From NCBI GenBank assembly GCA_009929695.1, contig RZZW01000003.1, positions 1 to 64,000 on the forward strand: a DNA stretch of 64,000 nucleotides. Reading direction: 5' to 3'. Below are positions 25,165-33,881 of this stretch, piece after piece. The stretch's first letter is position 1. Each line of letters opens with the position of its first letter. The translations under genes were made by a program, and so were the position numbers. The stretch comes from Clostridia bacterium (GTDB lineage Bacteria > Bacillota > Clostridia > Oscillospirales > Ruminococcaceae). Under the pieces are notes generated by a model. That model ran no database searches. It was not told where the DNA came from and saw only the letters and a program-made list of their open reading frames with translations.

Positions 25165-26073
25165 ATGAACGACACAACTAGCTTTGCAAAGCTGCTGACT
25201 TCAAATGAGGTGCAGTTTGTTGAAAACGAACCGCTTAAAAATCATACGACGTTTAAAATAGGCGGCTTAGCGCGGTATTTTTGCACGCCAAGCACCTTGC
25301 AGCAGCTGATGTTTGTGCTTTCACTTGCCAAAATAGAGGGAATACGAACATATTTTATAGGCAAAGGCTCAAATGTGCTTTTTGCCGACAGCGGCTTTGA
25401 CGGCGCGGTGATAAATATTGCGGACGGCTTTGACGATGTCGACGTGAGCGGAGAGATAATTGAAGCTGGCGCGGGCGCACCTCTTGCAAAGGTGTGCCTT
25501 GCCGCCGCCGCAAAAGCATTGTCGGGGCTTGAGTTTGCCTACGGCATACCGGGCAGCGTCGGCGGAGCTGTATACATGAACGCCGGCGCTTACGGCGGCG
25601 AGATAAAAGACGTTTTAACAAGCGTGACATTTATCGACGAAAACGGCGAGCTTTGCACAATGCCCGCGGGCGATTTGGCGCTTGCTTACAGAACAAGCCT
25701 TTTTGAGACGCGAACAAAATGCTGCATTATCTCGGCAAAATTTTCGCTTGAAATTGCAGACGAAAAGGAAATCCGAGATAAAATGGCAGACTACGCACAT
25801 CGCCGCATAGATAAGCAACCGCTTGATATGCCGAGCGCGGGCAGCACGTTTAAGCGCCCCGAGGGAGCATTTGCGGGTGCTTTGATAGATAAGTGCGGGC
25901 TTCGCGGCTACAGCGTCGGCGGCGCACAGATAAGCACAAAGCACTGCGGCTTCGTTGTAAACAAAGGCGGCGCGACATGTGAGGACGTTTTAAACCTGAC
26001 AGACGAGGTGTGCAAAATAGTCGCAGAGCAAACGGGCTATAAGCTTGAAAAGGAAATACGCGTGGTGAGATAG
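25165..26073 (+). CDS. murB: UDP-N-acetylenolpyruvoylglucosamine reductase
   Basis: A 302-residue FAD enzyme that reduces enolpyruvyl-UDP-GlcNAc to UDP-MurNAc in peptidoglycan synthesis. It shows the type IIb MurB pattern: NHTTFKIGGLARYF near 25, GSNVLFADSGFDG near 65-77, GIPGSVGGAVYMNAGAYGGEI near 120-140, the catalytic Ser in SAGSTFKRPEG near 219-229 and Glu in EKEIRVV at the end. ATG 25165 follows CCGGAGG by 4-5 bases; an upstream in-frame ATG at 25120 lies inside the glucokinase gene. Confidence 0.95.
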   Translation: MNDTTSFAKLLTSNEVQFVENEPLKNHTTFKIGGLARYFCTPSTLQQLMFVLSLAKIEGIRTYFIGKGSNVLFADSGFDGAVINIADGFDDVDVSGEIIEAGAGAPLAKVCLAAAAKALSGLEFAYGIPGSVGGAVYMNAGAYGGEIKDVLTSVTFIDENGELCTMPAGDLALAYRTSLFETRTKCCIISAKFSLEIADEKEIRDKMADYAHRRIDKQPLDMPSAGSTFKRPEGAFAGALIDKCGLRGYSVGGAQISTKHCGFVVNKGGATCEDVLNLTDEVCKIVAEQTGYKLEKEIRVVR

Positions 26074-26095
26074 ATATAGTTTTTAACTCTAAATC

Positions 26096-26203
26096 GTAGG
26101 GGCGCGCATTGCGCGTCCGCATCGGTTTGCACAAAAACATAGGCGGGAGGCGAAACGCCTCCCCTACAAAGCCGATTGTAGGGGACGGGTTTCCCGTCCC
26201 GCG
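26096..26203. repeat. Cluster of three GTAGGGG palindromes (family D)
   Basis: Three adjacent hairpin units: GTAGGGGCGCGCATTGCGCG (26096 on), GGCGGGAGGCGAAACGCCTCCCCTAC (26142-26167) and TTGTAGGGGACGGG..CCCGTCCCGC (26177-26203). Each has a GTAGGGG or CCCCTAC end and a variable palindrome. They fill the murB-rapZ gap and would lie in the rapZ leader if transcription runs through. Confidence 0.75.
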
Positions 26204-26249
26204 CAAATTTGCACAAAGTCACCGACACGCACAAGGAGAGGACACATAT

Positions 26250-27116
26250 TTGAAGCTGCTAATTGTAACAGGGTTATCGGGTGCGGGCAAGTCGCTTGCT
26301 GTCAACGCGCTTGAGGATATTGGCTTTTTCTGCATTGATAATATTCCCGCAGAAATACTGCCGAAATTTATTGAATTTTCAGAGCAGAGCGAAAACCAAA
26401 TAGATAAGCTTGCGATTGTGCTCGATATCCGCGGCGCTAAAAGCTCTGCCGCTATAAACGACACGTTAAAGCAGCTTCGCGAGAAAAAAATCGAGACAAA
26501 AATACTTTTTCTCGACGCGCGCGACGATGTGCTTGAACGGCGATATAAAGAGACGCGCCGCCGCCACCCGATAAGCCTTGCGTCAAACGTCTCAACAAGC
26601 GAGGCAATCGAGCGAGAGCGCAAAATTCTTGCGCCGCTTTTTGAAAAGGCAGATTATAAAATAGACACCTCCCTTCTCTCAACCTCAAAGCTAAAAGACA
26701 GGGTAGTGTCTTTGTTTGTAGATAGAAGCTCCGACGCAATGTCACTCACTATAATGTCATTCGGCTTTAAATACGGTCAGCCAAACGAGGCGGACATTGT
26801 CTTTGACGTGAGATGCCTGCCAAATCCGTTTTATATCCCTGAGCTCAAATCAAAGACAGGCCTTGACAGCGAAGTATCCGATTATGTCATGCAGTTTGAC
26901 GAGGCAAAAGGGCTTTTAAAGCGCATGGAGGAGCTTATAGGCTACTCTCTGCCGCTGTATGTAAAAGAGGGTAAAAGCCAGCTCACGATAGCCGTCGGCT
27001 GCACAGGCGGCAAGCACCGCTCGATAACCTTTGCGCTGCTGCTTGCTGAATATTGTAAAAATTTAGGCTACAAGCCTGTCATAGAGCACCGCGACGTACA
27101 GCGGTTCAGCATTTAA
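26250..27116 (+). CDS. rapZ: RNase adapter / nucleotide-binding protein RapZ (YvcJ)
   Basis: A 288-residue P-loop protein. Walker A GLSGAGKS is at residues 8-15; the C-terminal domain has the family motifs DVRCLPNPFY near 195 and VAVGCTGGKHRS near 246-257. In Gram-positives YvcJ binds GTP and is linked to competence and cell-wall precursor control; in E. coli RapZ directs RNase E to GlmZ. The start is TTG 26250 with AAGGAGAGG upstream; an ATG at 26109 lies in palindromic repeats and is rejected. It is followed by whiA, the usual neighbour. Confidence 0.94.
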   Translation: MKLLIVTGLSGAGKSLAVNALEDIGFFCIDNIPAEILPKFIEFSEQSENQIDKLAIVLDIRGAKSSAAINDTLKQLREKKIETKILFLDARDDVLERRYKETRRRHPISLASNVSTSEAIERERKILAPLFEKADYKIDTSLLSTSKLKDRVVSLFVDRSSDAMSLTIMSFGFKYGQPNEADIVFDVRCLPNPFYIPELKSKTGLDSEVSDYVMQFDEAKGLLKRMEELIGYSLPLYVKEGKSQLTIAVGCTGGKHRSITFALLLAEYCKNLGYKPVIEHRDVQRFSI

Positions 27117-27134
27117 AAAAGGAGGCAGCTTCGC

Positions 27135-28052
27135 ATGAGCTTTTCGGCTGACGTTAAAAAAGAAATAGTTTCGCGCGAAGTGCCTAAAAGCTGCTGCGCC
27201 GTCGCCGCCGCTTACGCCGTCGCGTGCTTTGGCAAATATTTTGACGAAAAGGGAACAGTGCTTCACACAGAGCACGAGGTCGTCGCGAAATATGCACAAA
27301 AGGTGATGCAGCGCGCGGGAATAAAGGGCGAAATACACGTAAAAGCCCGCGAGAGCAAGGATGTTTACGAGTTTTCGGTAAAGGATAAAGAGCAGGTGGA
27401 CAAGTTGCTCGAGCTTTTTGAAAGAAAGCCCGAGGACGTTTCAGTGCGCATAAACGGCGATATTTTCAAGTGCGACCACTGCGCGAGTGCGTTTATTGCG
27501 GCGGCGTTTCTCTGCGCGGGCACAATGACGAACCCCGAAAGGGAATATAACCTTGAATTTTTGTCAAACCGCCATGGTCTTATAAAGGATTTGGCTTCTC
27601 TGCTTGAGGGGCGCGAGATATCGATGGGCTGCGTGCGCCGCAAGGGCAGCAACGTGCTTTATATAAAATCAAGCGAGCAGATTGAAGATTTGTTGACTAT
27701 CATGGGCGCGACAAACGCCTCGCTTGAAATTATGAATTTGAAGGTTTACAAGGATATTCGCAACAAGGCGAACAGAATTGCAAACTGCGAAACCGCGAAT
27801 ATCGACAAAACGGTGACGGCGAACGTCAACACCGCGTCCGCGATAGATTATCTGCGCGAGAACGACGCATTTGATTTGCTGCCCGACACGCTAAAGGAAA
27901 CGGCGCTTATGCTTGAAGAAAACCCAGACGCAAGCCTGCGCTCGCTCGCGCAAAAATTTACGCCGCCGATAAGCAAATCGGGGCTTTCAACAAGGCTTAA
28001 ACGGCTTGAACAGATAGCTGATAAAATGAAGGAAAGGGCACGCAATGGCTGA
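27135..28052 (+). CDS. whiA: WhiA DNA-binding protein
   Basis: A 305-residue WhiA protein: an N-terminal LAGLIDADG homing-endonuclease-like domain (about 1-210, without nuclease motifs) and a C-terminal HTH (about 215-300) with NTASAIDYLRENDAFDLLPDTL and LAQKFTPPISKSGLSTRLKRLEQIA (quoted in parts). WhiA controls division and sporulation-linked genes in Gram-positives. It has a strong AAAGGAGGC site before ATG 27135 and ends inside the first codons of dnaE (8-base overlap). Confidence 0.95.
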   Translation: MSFSADVKKEIVSREVPKSCCAVAAAYAVACFGKYFDEKGTVLHTEHEVVAKYAQKVMQRAGIKGEIHVKARESKDVYEFSVKDKEQVDKLLELFERKPEDVSVRINGDIFKCDHCASAFIAAAFLCAGTMTNPEREYNLEFLSNRHGLIKDLASLLEGREISMGCVRRKGSNVLYIKSSEQIEDLLTIMGATNASLEIMNLKVYKDIRNKANRIANCETANIDKTVTANVNTASAIDYLRENDAFDLLPDTLKETALMLEENPDASLRSLAQKFTPPISKSGLSTRLKRLEQIADKMKERARNG

Positions 28053-31000
28053 AACAGCAAGACAATTTACGCATTTACATCTCCATACAGAATACAGCTT
28101 GCTCGATGGCGCGTGCCGCATTGACGGGCTTATGCAGCGCGTCAAGGACTTGGGTCAGACAGCTGTCGCGATTACTGACCACGGCGTTATGTACGGCTGT
28201 GTCGAGTTTTACAAGGCGGCAAAAAAGGCGGGCATAAAGCCGATAATCGGATGCGAGGTCTACGTCGCCACGCGCACGCGTTTTGACAAGGGCAGCCGCG
28301 TTGACGGATCATATCACCTTGTGCTTTTGTGCAAAAATGAGACAGGGTATAAAAATTTAATCAAGCTTGTCTCGGCGGGCTTCACAGAGGGATTTTACAG
28401 CAAGCCGCGCATCGACCACGAGCTGCTTGAAAAGTATCACGAAGGTTTAATTTGCCTTTCGGCGTGTCTCGCGGGCGAAATTCCGCGCGCGCTCATGGGT
28501 GGAGACTACGACAAAGCTTTCACGCTTGCCAAATACTACAAAGAGCTTTTCGGCAAGGATAATTATTATATCGAAATTCAAGACCATGGCATGGAGGAGC
28601 AGCATGCGATTTTGCCGTCGCTCATACGTCTGTCAAAAGAGGCTGATATCCCGCTTGTCGCCACAAACGACTCGCATTATTTATCTCCCGAGGACAGCAA
28701 AATGCAGCATATCCTCATCTGCATTCAGACGAATAAAACCGTTAACGACGAGGACGCGCTTGAATTTCCGACGGATGAATTTTACGTAAAAAGCACGCAG
28801 GAGATGTACGACCGATTTGCCGCGTGGCCGGAGGCATGCGAAAACACAAATAAAATTGCCGAAATGTGCAATTTTGACTTTGAATTCGGCGTCACAAAGC
28901 TGCCTTATTTTGAAGCGCCGAACGGACAGGACAACAAGGACTATTTTGTAGACTTGTGCCGCGCAGGGCTTAAAAAGCATTACGGCGACAACCCCGACAA
29001 GGGAGCCCTCGAGCGCATGGATTACGAAATTTCAGTCATCGACAAAATGGGGTATATAAACTACTACCTCATCGTCTTTGACTTTATTAACTATGCAAAA
29101 AGCGTCGGAATACCCGTCGGCCCGGGCCGCGGCAGCGGTGCAGGCAGTATTTGCGCTTACTGCATGGGCATAACGAACGTTGACCCTATGCGCTACAATC
29201 TTCTTTTTGAGCGCTTCCTAAACCCCGAGCGCGTGTCAATGCCGGACTTTGACGTCGATTTCTGCTACGAGCGCCGTCAAGAGGTTATTGATTACGTTAT
29301 AAATAAATACGGAGCTGACCATGTTGCGCAGATAGTCACGTTCGGCACAATGGCCGCCCGAATGGCCATACGCGATGTCGGGCGAGTGCTCGATTTGCCG
29401 TATCAAACAGTTGACACAATAGCAAAGCTTGTGCCGATGGAGCTTAAAATGACGCTTAAGCGCGCGCTTGAAGTGTCTAAAGAGCTTGCCGCGCAATATG
29501 AAAATAACCCTCAGGCAAAAGAGCTGCTCGACATGGCTATAAAGCTTGAGGGTATGCCGCGCCATGCTTCAACACACGCGGCGGGCGTAGTTATCACGCG
29601 CGACGCGGCGGACGAATATGTTCCGCTCTCGTCAAATGACGGCAACATCGTCACGCAGTTTACAATGACGACAATCGAGGAGCTTGGGCTTCTCAAAATG
29701 GACTTTCTAGGTCTGCGCACGCTGACAGTCATAAGCGACGCAGAAAAAATGATAAAAACGCACGAGCCTGATTTCAGCCTTGACGCTATACCATACGACG
29801 ACAAGCAGACGTATGTCATGCTTGGCTCGGGCGAGACAGAGGGCATTTTTCAGCTTGAATCAAGCGGTATGCGGCAGGTCATTCAAGGCTTGCAGCCGCA
29901 GAGCCTAGAGGATATCACAGCGCTTATTTCGCTATATCGTCCCGGCCCGATGGACTCAATTCCGCGCTATCTTCACAACCGTCACCACCCCGAGGACGTA
30001 AAGTATAAAACGCCGCAGCTTGAACATATTCTCGGCGTTACAAACGGCTGCATTGTCTATCAAGAGCAGGTTATGCAGATTTGCCGCGAGCTCGCGGGAT
30101 TTTCATACGGTCAGGCAGATTTGGTGCGCCGAGCGATGAGCAAGAAAAAGCACTCTGTGATGGAAGAAGAAGGCAAGCACTTCATCTACGGCAACGCAGA
30201 AGCAGGAAAAGAGTGCAAGGGCTGCGTTGCAAACGGAATTGACGAGGACACCGCAAAGGCGATTTTTGACGAGATGTCAAGCTTTGCGTCGTATGCTTTC
30301 AACAAGTCTCACGCCGCCGCATATGCCGTTGTGGCGTATCAGACGGCATACCTCAAAACGCATTACGCGCACGAATTTATGGCGGCGCTGCTCACAAGCG
30401 TGCTTGAAAACACAGGCAAGGTTATAGAGTATACAGGCGAGTGCCACCGCCTCGGCATAAACGTGCTTCCGCCCAATATAAACGAGAGCAGAACAGGCTT
30501 CACGGTTCAGGGAGAAAATATCCGCTTCGGCTTGCTTGCGCTTAAAAATGTCGGGCGAAATCTCATTGAAACAGTTGTCAGAGAGCGCCGAAACGGGGCG
30601 TACAAGAGCCTTTACGACTTCTGCAAGCGGCTTTTCGGCACTGAAATAAACCGCCGCGCCGTCGAGAGCCTTATAAAAGCAGGCGCATTTGACGGCATCG
30701 AGAAAAACAGGCGCACTATGTCTGAAAATCTTGAGGGCATTTTAAAAAGCGTCGAGGGCGATTCAAGGCGAAATCTTGACGGGCAGCTAAATCTTTTCGG
30801 CTTCGGCGAAGCTGAAACCTCGTTCAACGCATTTAAAATGAAGGAGTTTGAGGAATATAACCCCGACAGGCTGTTGCAGGACGAAAAAGAGGTCAGCGGG
30901 CTTTACCTTTCAGGCCATCCGCTCGACAAGTATCAGCCGATTATAGACAAAATTTCTCCATCGCGCATTTCGCAGTTTCTTGAAGAGGACTCGGCGCAGT

Positions 31001-31533
31001 ATGACAACACTCAGGTGACAATCGTGTGCACAATAGCGCGGTTTAAGACTATCACAACTAAAAAATCGAATGAGCTGATGGCGTTCATTACCGCAGAGGA
31101 TTTAAGCGGCACAATGGAGGTCATAGCGTTCCCAAAGGTGCTGTACGCGTGCAGCGAGGCTGTGCACGACAACGCTGTCGTTGTAATAAGCGGCAGAGTG
31201 ACATGCAAAGAGGATGAGGACGCGAAAATCCTCGCCGAAACCATCGTCGATATCGACAAATACGAGCCGGAAAAGCTCGCTGTGCCGACAGCCGCCGACA
31301 ATAAAAAGAACCAAAACGGGCTTTGGCTTAAGCTGCCGTCAAAACAGGGCAGACAGTTTGACGAGGTGTCGAACATGCTCTCGATTTTCGAGGGAAATTA
31401 TCCTGTGTATATGTATTTTGACGACGAAAAAAAGCTTGTTTTAGCGCCAAAACGCATGTGGGTGAACCCGCAAGACCTGCTTTTGAGCGAGCTTGGAAAC
31501 ATTATTGGTGAGGACAACGTAAAACTTAAATAA
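28045..31533 (+). CDS. dnaE: DNA polymerase III alpha subunit DnaE
   Basis: A 1162-residue replicative polymerase. It starts with a PHP domain (HLHLHTEYSLLDGA, residues 10-23; ITDHGVMYG near 48), then the C-family palm with catalytic aspartates in PDFDVDF (residues 400-406, Asp401 and Asp403), a helix-hairpin-helix near 800-880 and an OB-fold near 985-1065. In Firmicutes with PolC, DnaE extends primers and does lesion bypass. PolC itself begins at 62788, so both polymerases are present. Translationally coupled to whiA. Confidence 0.96.
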   Translation: MAETARQFTHLHLHTEYSLLDGACRIDGLMQRVKDLGQTAVAITDHGVMYGCVEFYKAAKKAGIKPIIGCEVYVATRTRFDKGSRVDGSYHLVLLCKNETGYKNLIKLVSAGFTEGFYSKPRIDHELLEKYHEGLICLSACLAGEIPRALMGGDYDKAFTLAKYYKELFGKDNYYIEIQDHGMEEQHAILPSLIRLSKEADIPLVATNDSHYLSPEDSKMQHILICIQTNKTVNDEDALEFPTDEFYVKSTQEMYDRFAAWPEACENTNKIAEMCNFDFEFGVTKLPYFEAPNGQDNKDYFVDLCRAGLKKHYGDNPDKGALERMDYEISVIDKMGYINYYLIVFDFINYAKSVGIPVGPGRGSGAGSICAYCMGITNVDPMRYNLLFERFLNPERVSMPDFDVDFCYERRQEVIDYVINKYGADHVAQIVTFGTMAARMAIRDVGRVLDLPYQTVDTIAKLVPMELKMTLKRALEVSKELAAQYENNPQAKELLDMAIKLEGMPRHASTHAAGVVITRDAADEYVPLSSNDGNIVTQFTMTTIEELGLLKMDFLGLRTLTVISDAEKMIKTHEPDFSLDAIPYDDKQTYVMLGSGETEGIFQLESSGMRQVIQGLQPQSLEDITALISLYRPGPMDSIPRYLHNRHHPEDVKYKTPQLEHILGVTNGCIVYQEQVMQICRELAGFSYGQADLVRRAMSKKKHSVMEEEGKHFIYGNAEAGKECKGCVANGIDEDTAKAIFDEMSSFASYAFNKSHAAAYAVVAYQTAYLKTHYAHEFMAALLTSVLENTGKVIEYTGECHRLGINVLPPNINESRTGFTVQGENIRFGLLALKNVGRNLIETVVRERRNGAYKSLYDFCKRLFGTEINRRAVESLIKAGAFDGIEKNRRTMSENLEGILKSVEGDSRRNLDGQLNLFGFGEAETSFNAFKMKEFEEYNPDRLLQDEKEVSGLYLSGHPLDKYQPIIDKISPSRISQFLEEDSAQYDNTQVTIVCTIARFKTITTKKSNELMAFITAEDLSGTMEVIAFPKVLYACSEAVHDNAVVVISGRVTCKEDEDAKILAETIVDIDKYEPEKLAVPTAADNKKNQNGLWLKLPSKQGRQFDEVSNMLSIFEGNYPVYMYFDDEKKLVLAPKRMWVNPQDLLLSELGNIIGEDNVKLK

Positions 31534-31549
31534 ATTTTTAACAAACAGG

Positions 31550-31578
31550 TTGAATTTAAAGCTAATAAAGATTATAAT
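31550..31578 (+). promoter_or_regulatory. Sigma-A promoter of pfkA
   Basis: TTGAAT (31550-31555), 17-base spacer, TATAAT (31573-31578), 43 bp before pfkA. Confidence 0.75.
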
Positions 31579-31620
31579 AAAGGCTAAGAGTGTTGAGATT
31601 TTCGGGAGGTAAAAAATCTT

Positions 31621-32598
31621 ATGGGTGAAAAGAATGTAAAAACAATCGGTGTATTGACAAGCGGAGGCGACGCCCCCGGCATGAACGCGGCTGTGCGTGC
31701 TGTTGTGCGCACAGCTATTTCAAAGGGCTTTGGCGTAAAGGGTATTCACCACGGCTACAACGGCTTGCTGACAGGCGAAATCGTAGACATGAACCTTCGC
31801 AGCGTTTCCGAAATTATACATCGCGGCGGCACAGTGCTTTATACTGCGCGTTGCCTAGAGTTTAAGACGATTGAGGGGCAGCAAAAGGCTGCGCAGGCTT
31901 GCCGCGACAACGGAATTGACGCGCTTGTCGTCATAGGCGGCGACGGCTCGTTCCGCGGCTGCAAGGACATGGCGGCGCAGGGCATACCGTGCATAGGCAT
32001 CCCCGGCACCATCGACAATGATATCGCGTGCAGCGACTATACAATCGGTTACGACACAGCCATGAACACAGCCGTAGAAATGATAGATAAGCTGCGCGAC
32101 ACAACACAGAGCCATGACCGTTGCAGCGTAGTAGAGGTTATGGGACGCAACGCGGGCTATATTGCGCTAAATACAGGCATCGCGGTTGGCGCTCTTGTAA
32201 CGCTTATTCCGGAAGTTCCATACGACCTTGAGCGTGACGTCATTGCCAAAATGAAGTCGACACAGAAAAAGGGCAAGCAGCACTTTATCATAATCATCGC
32301 CGAGGGCGTAGGCCACGCGGGCGATTTGGCAAACGAGATACAGTCAATGACAGGCATTGACTCACGTGCGACAGTTCTCGGTCACGTCCAGCGCGGCGGC
32401 TCGCCGACACTTCGCGACCGCGTAACGGCCAGCCGCATGGGCTACCACGCTGTCGATTTAATCGAGCGCGGCATCTTCAACCGCGTAGTCGCCACAAAAG
32501 CCGAGAGCATTGTCGACTACGATATTTCAGTTGCGCTTTCAATGTACAAGACAATAGATACAACTCTGCTTGACATTTCGAGCATGATTTCAATTTAA
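31621..32598 (+). CDS. pfkA: ATP-dependent 6-phosphofructokinase
   Basis: A 325-residue glycolytic enzyme converting fructose-6-phosphate and ATP to fructose-1,6-bisphosphate. Motifs in order: LTSGGDAPGMNAAVRAVVR (13-31) with the Gly for ATP specificity, GGDGSFRGC near 108, the catalytic loop PGTIDNDIACSDYTIGYDTA near 128-147 and VLGHVQRGGSPT near 252. Length is normal. Good GGGAGG site; own promoter upstream and a strong terminator downstream, so it is monocistronic. Confidence 0.96.
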   Translation: MGEKNVKTIGVLTSGGDAPGMNAAVRAVVRTAISKGFGVKGIHHGYNGLLTGEIVDMNLRSVSEIIHRGGTVLYTARCLEFKTIEGQQKAAQACRDNGIDALVVIGGDGSFRGCKDMAAQGIPCIGIPGTIDNDIACSDYTIGYDTAMNTAVEMIDKLRDTTQSHDRCSVVEVMGRNAGYIALNTGIAVGALVTLIPEVPYDLERDVIAKMKSTQKKGKQHFIIIIAEGVGHAGDLANEIQSMTGIDSRATVLGHVQRGGSPTLRDRVTASRMGYHAVDLIERGIFNRVVATKAESIVDYDISVALSMYKTIDTTLLDISSMISI

Positions 32599-32615
32599 TT
32601 ATAATTTTAAAAATT

Positions 32616-32650
32616 ACCACCGTAACTTATTTTAGTTACGGTGGTTTTTA
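32616..32650 (+). terminator. Terminator of pfkA
   Basis: Twelve-bp stem ACCACCGTAACT (32616-32627) with AGTTACGGTGGT (32634-32645), then TTTTA. Confidence 0.92.
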
Positions 32651-32668
32651 TTTATGTGTCCATTTATC

Positions 32669-32742
32669 GTAGGGCGGGGGCTTGCTCCCGCCGAAACTTA
32701 CGAATTACGGTTGCAAACGGCGGGAGCAAGCCCCCGCCCTAC
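32669..32742. repeat. Perfect 24-bp inverted repeat (family D)
   Basis: GTAGGGCGGGGGCTTGCTCC at 32669 running to 32692 and its perfect inverse at 32719-32742, centre 26 bp. It shares the GTAGGG end with the palindromes at 26096-26203. It sits between the pfkA terminator and the pst promoter region within the 346-bp gap 32599-32944. Confidence 0.85.
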
Positions 32743-32787
32743 TGTGCGTAAGCGCGAAGCATGAGAGATGAGGCAAACATTTGCAAT

Positions 32788-32858
32788 TTTACAAACAAAC
32801 AGCATAATTGTAAAGAATTTTACACAGACTTTACATAACTAAGATATCTGATTTTACA
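32788..32858 (+). promoter_or_regulatory. Candidate Pho boxes upstream of pstS
   Basis: TTTACA occurs at 32788, 32819, 32830 and 32853, and inverted (TGTAAA) at 32809. The 32819 and 32830 copies are exactly 11 bp apart (TTTACA-N5-TTTACA), the spacing of PhoP/PhoB half-sites. A PhoB/PhoP-type regulator gene lies in the same operon. A weak -10 (TAATAT, 32868-32873) without a good -35 fits an activated promoter. Confidence 0.6.
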
Positions 32859-32944
32859 TTTGTGCTGTAATATTTTAATTGCAGACAGGTTCTGCGAAAC
32901 GAAAATGCAAATAATTGCATATACATTAAAGGAGTAGTAGGGTA

Positions 32945-33811
32945 ATGAAAAAAGTATCAGCAATAGTATTGGCACTCACAATGTGCATTGCGGCGTTGAC
33001 AGGCTGCGGCGCGGCCTCATCATCGGCATCGGCTTCAACCTCAACGCAGACGGCAACATTGTCACAGGCGGCGGAAACACTTTCAGGCACGCTCACACTT
33101 GGCGGCAGCACATCTGTTGAAAAGGTCGTTCAGGCAATGATGGAAGCCTACATGGCTGAAAATCAAGGCGTGACAATCACCTACGCGCCCACAGGCTCGT
33201 CGACAGGCATACAAGGCGCGACAGACGGCAGTCTTGACATCGGCCTTTCAAGCCGCGGCCTTAAAGACGACGAAAAATCAGCCGGCCTTACCGAGACTAC
33301 CTTCGCACTCGACGGCATTGCCGTAATAGTAAACCCTGAAAACACACTTGCGGATATCAACCTTGAGACACTCGCAAAAATCTTTAAGGGCGAAATCACA
33401 AACTGGAACGAGATCGGCGGCACTGACTCTGAAATAGTGGTCATCGGACGCGACGCGGCATCAGGCACACGCGACGGCTTTGAGAGCATTGTAGGCGTTA
33501 AAGAAGAATGCGTATACGCAGAGGAACAGGCGTCCACAGGCGCTGTAACAGCTTCGGTACAGTCTAACGCAGGCGCAATCGGATACATTTCGCTTGCCTC
33601 TGTAAACAGCAATGTAAAGGTGCTCACAGTTGACGGCGTTGAGCCGACAGAAGCGACTGTAAAAGACGGCACATACGCAATTCAGCGCCCGTTCGTCTTT
33701 GCGACAAAAACAGGCGCGGAGAGCGACCTCGCAAAAGCCTTCATCGACTGGGCTGTCAGCAGCAAAACAACAGACATAGTTGCTAACGCAGGTGCAGTTC
33801 CTGTAGCGTAA
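32945..33811 (+). CDS. pstS: Phosphate-binding lipoprotein PstS
   Basis: A 288-residue lipoprotein (lipobox LTGC) with a Ser/Thr-rich linker and a type II periplasmic-binding fold that binds phosphate: GGSTSVEKVVQAM, TYAPTGSSTGIQGATDGSLDIGLSSR, FKGEITNWNEIGG and GRDAASGTRDGFESIVG are the PstS phosphate-site motifs. It delivers phosphate to the PstC-PstA-PstB transporter encoded next. GGAG lies 10 bases before ATG 32945. The gene is preceded by Pho-box-like repeats and followed by a hairpin. Confidence 0.96.
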   Translation: MKKVSAIVLALTMCIAALTGCGAASSSASASTSTQTATLSQAAETLSGTLTLGGSTSVEKVVQAMMEAYMAENQGVTITYAPTGSSTGIQGATDGSLDIGLSSRGLKDDEKSAGLTETTFALDGIAVIVNPENTLADINLETLAKIFKGEITNWNEIGGTDSEIVVIGRDAASGTRDGFESIVGVKEECVYAEEQASTGAVTASVQSNAGAIGYISLASVNSNVKVLTVDGVEPTEATVKDGTYAIQRPFVFATKTGAESDLAKAFIDWAVSSKTTDIVANAGAVPVA

Positions 33812-33828
33812 AAATTTGCAGGCAAACA

Positions 33829-33860
33829 CCCCGATATGCAAGGCGTATCGGGGCTTTTTT
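33829..33860 (+). terminator. Intra-operon terminator between pstS and pstC
   Basis: CCCCGATA (33829-33836) pairs with TATCGGGG (33846-33853), then CTTTTTT. A full terminator after pstS but before pstC would give more PstS than membrane subunits. Confidence 0.85.
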
Positions 33861-33881
33861 CAAACAATGAAAGGATAGGCC

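Noticed and set aside
26109-26249. Longer ATG start for rapZ
   Set aside because: The added 47 codons translate palindromic repeats; the TTG at 26250 has AAGGAGAGG upstream and gives the family N-terminus.
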